In this document: piece after piece, positions 59,133 through 64,000 of the stretch | How the letters are laid out: each line of letters starts with the position of its first letter | Position numbering within the stretch: the first letter of the stretch is position 1 | Assembly: GCA_036172665.1 (NCBI GenBank) | Contig: CM069875.1 | Location: 18,383,806-18,447,805 of the forward strand | Direction of reading: 5' to 3' | Source of the DNA: Prosopocoilus inquinatus | Taxonomy: Eukaryota; Arthropoda; Insecta; Coleoptera; Lucanidae | DNA length: 64,000 nucleotides | Notes under the pieces: model-generated | Told to the model about the DNA's origin: nothing | Seen by the model: the letters and a program-made list of their open reading frames with translations, nothing else | Databases searched by the model: none | Program-made: the position numbers and the translations under genes

Positions 59133-60128
59133 TTGTTTAGAAATATTTTTCGCTTTAATAAGGACACCGCCCTTGCAATTGTAAATATGATAAATGATCA
59201 TATGAGACATCAACGAAAAATCACCGGAATACACTCCCACGTCAAAATTTTAGCAACATTACATTTCTACGCCACAGGGAGTTGCCAATCAAGTGCTAGT
59301 CAAGGGTACCATTTCGCCCTGAGTCAAGCTAGCATGAGTCGTTGTATAAACGAAGTGACAAATGTTATAAATCGACAGTTGGTTGCTAATTGGATTGTTT
59401 TTCCGAAGGCAGAAAATGAAAGAAATAAAATCAAAGAAGCATTTTACGAAATGTTTCATTTTCCTAGATGTTTAGGTGCAATCGACTGTACGCGTATTGC
59501 AATTATTTCGCCACCTGAAGATTATCCTGCTTTGTCATACTGCTGTCGAAAGGGATTCTTCAGCATTAACTCCCAAATTATCGTAGACAGTAATTTAAAA
59601 ATATTAAACATGAACGCCAAATTTCCTGGTTCTACTCATGACTCAGCTGTCTGGCAATCATCGAACATAAAGGCTATTATGGAGAACTTATATCTTCGAG
59701 GACATCAGTCACTTCCAATAGAAGATTCTGGATATTCTCTACAACCCTTTCTAATAACACCTTTTGAAAATCCTGAAGAAAATACACCTGAAACTCGTTA
59801 TTACTACAACTTTATTAGAGCTAGAAATGTTATTGAAAGATTAAATGGTATCTTGAAATACAGAGTTCGCTGCTTACTAAAACACCGGGTTTTGAATTAC
59901 AGATCTGTAACTGCAGTAAAAATTATTATAGTTGTGATGTTATTTATAAATATTGCCAAATATTACAAAGACGATTTACGTGAAAACGAAGTAATCGAAG
60001 TGGAGAACGAAGAAAACGATAATAATGAAATCATTCTAAGAGATGGAAATTGGCAGAGGAAAGGTCATGAAGTGCGAATCCAAATAGTTGATAATTTTTT
60101 TATTTCAAAAAGTATTGTATTTTTTTAA
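59133..60128 (+). CDS. HARBI1: HARBI1-like PIF/Harbinger transposase
   Basis: The frame has 331 codons. HARBI1-type nucleases cut and join DNA for PIF/Harbinger elements with the help of a Myb-like partner. The DDE_Tnp_4 signature is present: D118 in LGAIDCTRI, D170 in FPGSTHDSAVW, the EDSGYSLQPFLITPF block at 197-211, and E235 in ARNVIERLNGILKYR. All three catalytic residues are kept. Upstream, the same frame continues back past a TGA at 59115-59117 (SIPEILF lies just after it), so the true N-terminus is either in another exon or cut off by a nonsense mutation. The tail beyond residue 285 is acidic. Terminal inverted repeats of the element were not identified. It may be a dying transposon or a domesticated copy. 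Confidence 0.85.
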   Translation: MFRNIFRFNKDTALAIVNMINDHMRHQRKITGIHSHVKILATLHFYATGSCQSSASQGYHFALSQASMSRCINEVTNVINRQLVANWIVFPKAENERNKIKEAFYEMFHFPRCLGAIDCTRIAIISPPEDYPALSYCCRKGFFSINSQIIVDSNLKILNMNAKFPGSTHDSAVWQSSNIKAIMENLYLRGHQSLPIEDSGYSLQPFLITPFENPEENTPETRYYYNFIRARNVIERLNGILKYRVRCLLKHRVLNYRSVTAVKIIIVVMLFINIAKYYKDDLRENEVIEVENEENDNNEIILRDGNWQRKGHEVRIQIVDNFFISKSIVFF

Positions 60129-60171
60129 TCGTTAATACTACATCGCTAATAAATAACTAAGTATCAGACAA

Positions 60172-60384
60172 TCTACAATTTTCTTGCTATTTTATTTAAA
60201 GCCGTTGCCAAAGAATGAATAGATTGTGCTAATTTGTAATTCGATTTTGCAAGTTGATTTAAAGTTCTGTCGTGCTCTTCGAGGACCATTCCCCTTCTAT
60301 TATATATATTCTTAAGGTCACCACGTTTTATTTGCTTACTTTTAATACTACGCCCTACTGGTAGCGTTACGTCTTTTTGCATAG
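60172..60384 (-). pseudogene. Possible last exon of the Myb-like Harbinger protein
   Basis: After an acceptor-like tttttag, an open stretch encodes a basic, helical segment (MQKDVTLPVGRSIKSKQIKR ... LATALNKIARKL) with a coiled-coil-like end, the usual shape of the C-terminus of Harbinger Myb-like proteins. A possible small exon lies at 60445-60513, but the frames do not join cleanly with the upstream exons, so the model is unsure. Confidence 0.4.
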
Positions 60385-60602
60385 CTAAAAATTTGTTATA
60401 ACTTGCCATTAAAAGTGCTCAAGTAACATAAACGATTATTATACCTGTAACATTGACATTTGGTGAATTTTCTTTTCCCAGCTAATTGTAAGTCAGACTT
60501 TAGTATTGTCCGCCTAAAAAATAACAAAATATTGTTATGAAATTTCTGTGTTAAAACAATTTAAGTCTCTAATTTCACCTCTTGCGGTTCGATATCTTCT
60601 AA

Positions 60603-61053
60603 CTATACTGGCATATTTTCAATGTCAAATTGTTGCACGATGACTCCAGCTTCAGGTAGGTCGTCTCCTTCCACAGTCAAATACGACAAGAGTGAAAGAA
60701 GTCTCTCTTCTAAATTTGATAGAGGTTTTACTGCTGTACCTCCACCAGTACCAGTTGTGCCGTACCGGACATCTCTGGCCCGTCTACGAATGTTGATTTT
60801 TATTTCGCTGATAGTCTGCAAACATTGATATTAAAATAATGATTACTTAGCATTAAATGCATACCTCTTTCCATTGTCTGATTGTTTTAGGAGGGCCAAT
60901 TTCATTCGCTGCTTTTGTTAATTCTTCCCAAAATTTATTAACCTTAGGCAGCTGTACAGGATTAATTTTTCCTCCTAACAAAACTTTATTTTCACTTAAG
61001 AAATTAATAATAAATTCCTTTTGCTTTTTGGTAGTTATAGCCGAACGCGACAT
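60603..61053 (-). CDS. Myb/SANT-like DNA-binding protein of the Harbinger element, two exons
   Basis: Exon 1 (61053-60865) starts MSRSAITTKKQKEFIINFL and has the SANT-like tryptophan pattern (KFWEELTKA, IRQWKE). A GT...AG intron of 49 bp (60864-60816) follows, and exon 2 (60815-60603) begins TISEIKINIRRRARD and contains GTTGTGGGTAVKPLSNLEER, the conserved end of this family's Myb domain. The phase is kept across the intron. The coding region ends at a TAG that may be premature, because related sequence follows (LEDIEPQE to 60579). These proteins bind transposon ends and carry the transposase into the nucleus. It faces the transposase gene tail to tail, as is common in Harbinger elements. Confidence 0.75.
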
Positions 61054-61452
61054 TTTCGATTTGGAATGACTTCCTTTTATTAAATGTCATCAAACGCATT
61101 TTTTTTTTTCTTAAATATAAATCGTTGTCTAGGTATCAGGTTTACATTTCGCGCCGAGTGAGATGTTGTCAAATATGAACTCAACAACTCAACAATTTTA
61201 GAGGGTCTGATAAAATAGTATTGTTTTAGTAGCCCTCTAAAATATGACACTGCAGAATTGTATTTAATGATCAATAGTATCAATACTGATCGCTGAATAT
61301 GTGGAAACTTAAGAAATATACCCAAATTTTTCAATATAAACGTTACGGGAGTTTCAAGAACGGATAATACAACCATTTGACGACTGATTTGAATTAAATA
61401 TGTGCCTGCTTGTTTTCCCGTTACCATGGAGTTGGCAGTTGCTTTCCCCTTA

Positions 61453-62186
61453 CCCACGATCACGATATAGAGAACACTGGTACACTCACTCGCTGCCATT
61501 TTCAGTTTAAAATTTTGAGCAAGTTGAGTAGTTCGTAAAAATTCGCCAGATGGCAGAACCGTATCGCGGACTGTCATTTTTATTAAATTCCGCAACCGGT
61601 TCTTCTGAGGAATTTTAAATTTTAACCATGAATTTAAAGCGAAGTTGTCAGGCGCACAAATTTTAATTTAAAGAGGGTATGTATTGGCGAATAATTTAAT
61701 TCGTTTCGTAATTTAGTTACATTGCAGTCAAAATAGAAAGACTTCTCAGAGTTAATTTGCATCGAAGCAAGGAGATTTTAACATAAACATGAACTCATCG
61801 TAAGATTGCTATCTAACCTAGAATATCCACCAATCCATCTGGCATTAAACTGACCGATGTACTGATTAAAATGTACTCAATATAACGAGTGGATATAAAC
61901 TCACAAAAGTACCTATCTAGCAACATCAGTTCTGCATGCAAGTGACACCAAAAGTGCATAAAGTTAAAACACCTAAAGGTTACTGCAGCTTGTTTCCTTC
62001 AAGTTTGATGACCTTGCAAACTAATTCCATCGAAGCTGAAAATATCAAGTGTTATGTGAGAGGCTCATAACCTTCTTTATATTATTTCTAATTTAATAAA
62101 CATATTGTTTAATCTGATTACATCCCTTATTCCAAGATTACCGTAAGAGTAGCACTTGTCTTCATTTGCATCACAAGTTTGAAAAA
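61453..62186. repeat. Dispersed repeat, copy A
   Basis: It matches copy B (63155-63943) from cgatatagagaacactgg through agcgaagttgtcagg to cacaagtttgaaaa. Copy A lacks about 120 bp that B has after the ccgcagccgg region. B lacks about 40 bp near its end. A minus-strand frame (61080-61595, 171 codons) begins in the repeat with MTVRDTVLPSGEFLRTTQLA and also occurs in B. I do not recognise it and it leaves the repeat after about 50 residues. Confidence 0.85.
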
Positions 62187-63086
62187 ACTGATGATGATGA
62201 CCAACGTAATGAAAATTTATCTACGTTTCACTCTGGCTCTTTCAGAAAATAAAATGATTTATTAATCTCGAAGAAATTGACAAAGAACAGTGAAGCAAAT
62301 AGCATCTTCGATTCATTTGCACTGGTTGCAGTCAGAGTGCAGAGTGTTTGCATCTTGTAATAACACAAGATGAAGATACTCGTTGTGCGTTGATTCAATG
62401 CCAGTGAATCAAAAACATTAGTAGATATTTAAAGCATCATTAAATTTTCAGTTAACCAGAATAAACTGCTGTCAAACCAATTTGGGTTACAGATGTAGAC
62501 TTACGATTCATACCATTAATTATGAAATAGTGTTAATTATAGATTTTGGAAAGGCTTCAAGAATGAATCAAAATGCAGGTGTCACAATATTAAAGCAACA
62601 TTTTGTGTGCTTGATACATTTTCAAGAAAAAATTGTAAAAAATCGTTAAGTCAGTGGAAATGAAATCATTCGAAGAACACTGACAGATGATGCTATTCCT
62701 CAACTAAATGTATGCTCCTACTAAAGCTAATCTCACATCTGCCCTTTCTTCCACCACTACCAAACAGATACAAGAAACAAATAATACCATAGCCTCTGAA
62801 AGGTTTGTAAAAATCACAGCAAAACGTACTTGCTCGTTACATTAGTAAATATCTTTCTACATCTGTTTGATTGCTTGCTAAATTTGACAGTCGCCATTTA
62901 TTCTTTATTTCATACACACTAACCAAAGTTTGCCATTAATACACACGTAAATACTGAATATACGTCGCCTACAACCGTGCCAACAACACGTAATATAACC
63001 TACAGGAGTACATTAATGACGTTTAGTGACAGTCCTTCATACATTGGTGTCATCTAGCGGTAAAATTTAAATCACGTAACTAGGCA
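62187..63086. other. Unassigned spacer between repeat copies
   Basis: No gene. The word acaagatgaagatactcg (near 62368) recurs near 24745. Confidence 0.4.
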
Positions 63087-63154
63087 CTACTTTTGACTTC
63101 CTCGTTTTGTATGGAGAAGATAGGGAAGTGCGCGTACCAGTGTTCTATATATCG

Positions 63155-63943
63155 TGCCCACGATATAGAGAGCACCGGTGCGCTCACTCGCCGCCATTTT
63201 CAGTTTAAAATTTTGAGCAAGTTGAGCAGTTTTTAAAAATTCGCTAGATGGTAGAACCGTATCGCGGACTGTCATTTTTATCAAATTCCGCAGCCGGGTC
63301 TTGTGGGGCTATTGTTCTATATGAGCTCTTGTGGTAAACACAAAAGACATGGGCAGAGATAAACAGAGGTCAACAGTATGCAACAAACTGCTTTGAGGTT
63401 AAATACTGCATTTAAAATGCTTACTATGAATTTAAAGCGAAGTTGTCAGGTGTAGAAATTTTAATTTAAAGAGGGTATGTATTGGCGAATAATTTAATTC
63501 GTTTCCTAATTTAGTTACATTGCAGTGAAAATAGAAAGACTTCTCAGAGTTAATTTGTATTGAAGCAAGGAGATTTTAACATAAACTTGAACTCATCGTA
63601 AGATTGCTATCTAACCTAGAATATCCACCAATCCATCTGGCATTAAACTGACCGATGTACTGATTAAAATGTACTCAATATAACGAGTGGATATAAACTC
63701 ACAAAAGTACCTATCTAGCAACATCAGTTCTGCATGCAAGTGACACCAAAAGTGCATAAAGTTAAAACACCTAAACGTTACTGCAGGTTGCTTCCTTCAA
63801 GTTTGATGACCTTGCAAATTAATTCCATCGAAGCTGAAAATATCAAGTGTTATATGAGAGGCACATAAAATTCTTTAAATTATTTCTAGTTTAATAAACA
63901 TATTGTTTAATCTGATTGCTTCATTTGCATCACAAGTTTGAAA
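63155..63943. repeat. Dispersed repeat, copy B
   Basis: Direct-orientation partner of copy A, 1.7 kb downstream, with scattered substitutions. The minus-strand frame 63087-63284 starts like that of copy A (MTVRDTVLPSSEFLKTAQLA) and then ends differently. Confidence 0.85.

Positions 63944-63944
<1 letters not shown>

Positions 63945-63979
<35 letters not shown>
63945..63979. repeat. (AAT)n microsatellite
   Basis: About eleven AAT units near the end of the window, directly after repeat copy B. Confidence 0.95.
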
Positions 63980-63980
<1 letters not shown>

Positions 63981-64000
63981 GTCTTTATTGATTCCCCACA

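Noticed and set aside
63945..63979. Possible CRISPR-like periodic array
   Set aside because: It is a simple AAT microsatellite. Nothing in this eukaryotic window resembles repeat-spacer arrays.

Overview
AT-rich eukaryotic DNA, almost certainly from an insect. The evidence is an env-bearing Ty3/Gypsy element of the errantivirus type, Tc1/mariner foldback elements, a Penelope-like element, a HARBI1-type Harbinger transposase and LINE relics. I cannot fix the order or species. No complete host gene is visible. One GC3-rich terminal exon (22365-22585) is the best host coding candidate, so most of the window is intergenic or intronic DNA crowded with mobile elements. Layout: 0.4-4.3 kb holds a mariner-type element with 398-bp inverted repeats, a short MITE, and a retrozyme-like repeat that carries a complete type I hammerhead ribozyme. 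7.5-19.6 kb holds a tRNA-like SINE, a THAP-domain relic, a hammerhead-like repeat, three LINE relics and two inverted-repeat elements. 20.3-24.1 kb holds the 5' LTR and start of gag of a truncated LTR element, a hAT-like relic, the host exon candidate and a dead mariner-family transposase. 24.1-34.5 kb is mostly unassigned, with a palindrome carrying hammerhead-like motifs, a compound microsatellite and a foldback element. 35.6-39.9 kb holds a 1.08-kb foldback element and a decayed Penelope-like element (reverse transcriptase plus GIY-YIG) with a partially duplicated 3' end. 42.4-43.4 kb is a DNA element with a 7-8 bp target duplication. The centrepiece is 44255-55205 on the minus strand: an LTR retroelement of 10,951 bp with LTRs that read as identical, a 4-bp target duplication, gag, pol and env, inserted inside an older foldback element (43490-55807). 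It carries three unusual things. First, a TARG1/OARD1-like macro domain (predicted ADP-ribosyl hydrolase) lies between protease and reverse transcriptase. Second, a textbook -1 ribosomal frameshift signal sits at the gag-pol junction. Third, between env and the 3' LTR there is a GC3-rich, host-like coding fragment in three frames, and three hairpins with covarying stems. Pol is broken once inside the integrase zinc finger and env once at an A12 run, so this copy is probably defective despite its youth. 57.5-64 kb holds two foldback elements, a two-gene Harbinger element (transposase and Myb-like protein on opposite strands) and a duplicated repeat of about 0.75 kb. How the parts work together: Gag, Pol and Env are made from one retroelement transcript (frameshift for Pol, probable splicing for Env). 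The Harbinger transposase and Myb-like protein form the usual two-protein system. Penelope machinery is the proposed mobiliser of hammerhead retrozymes, and both occur here.
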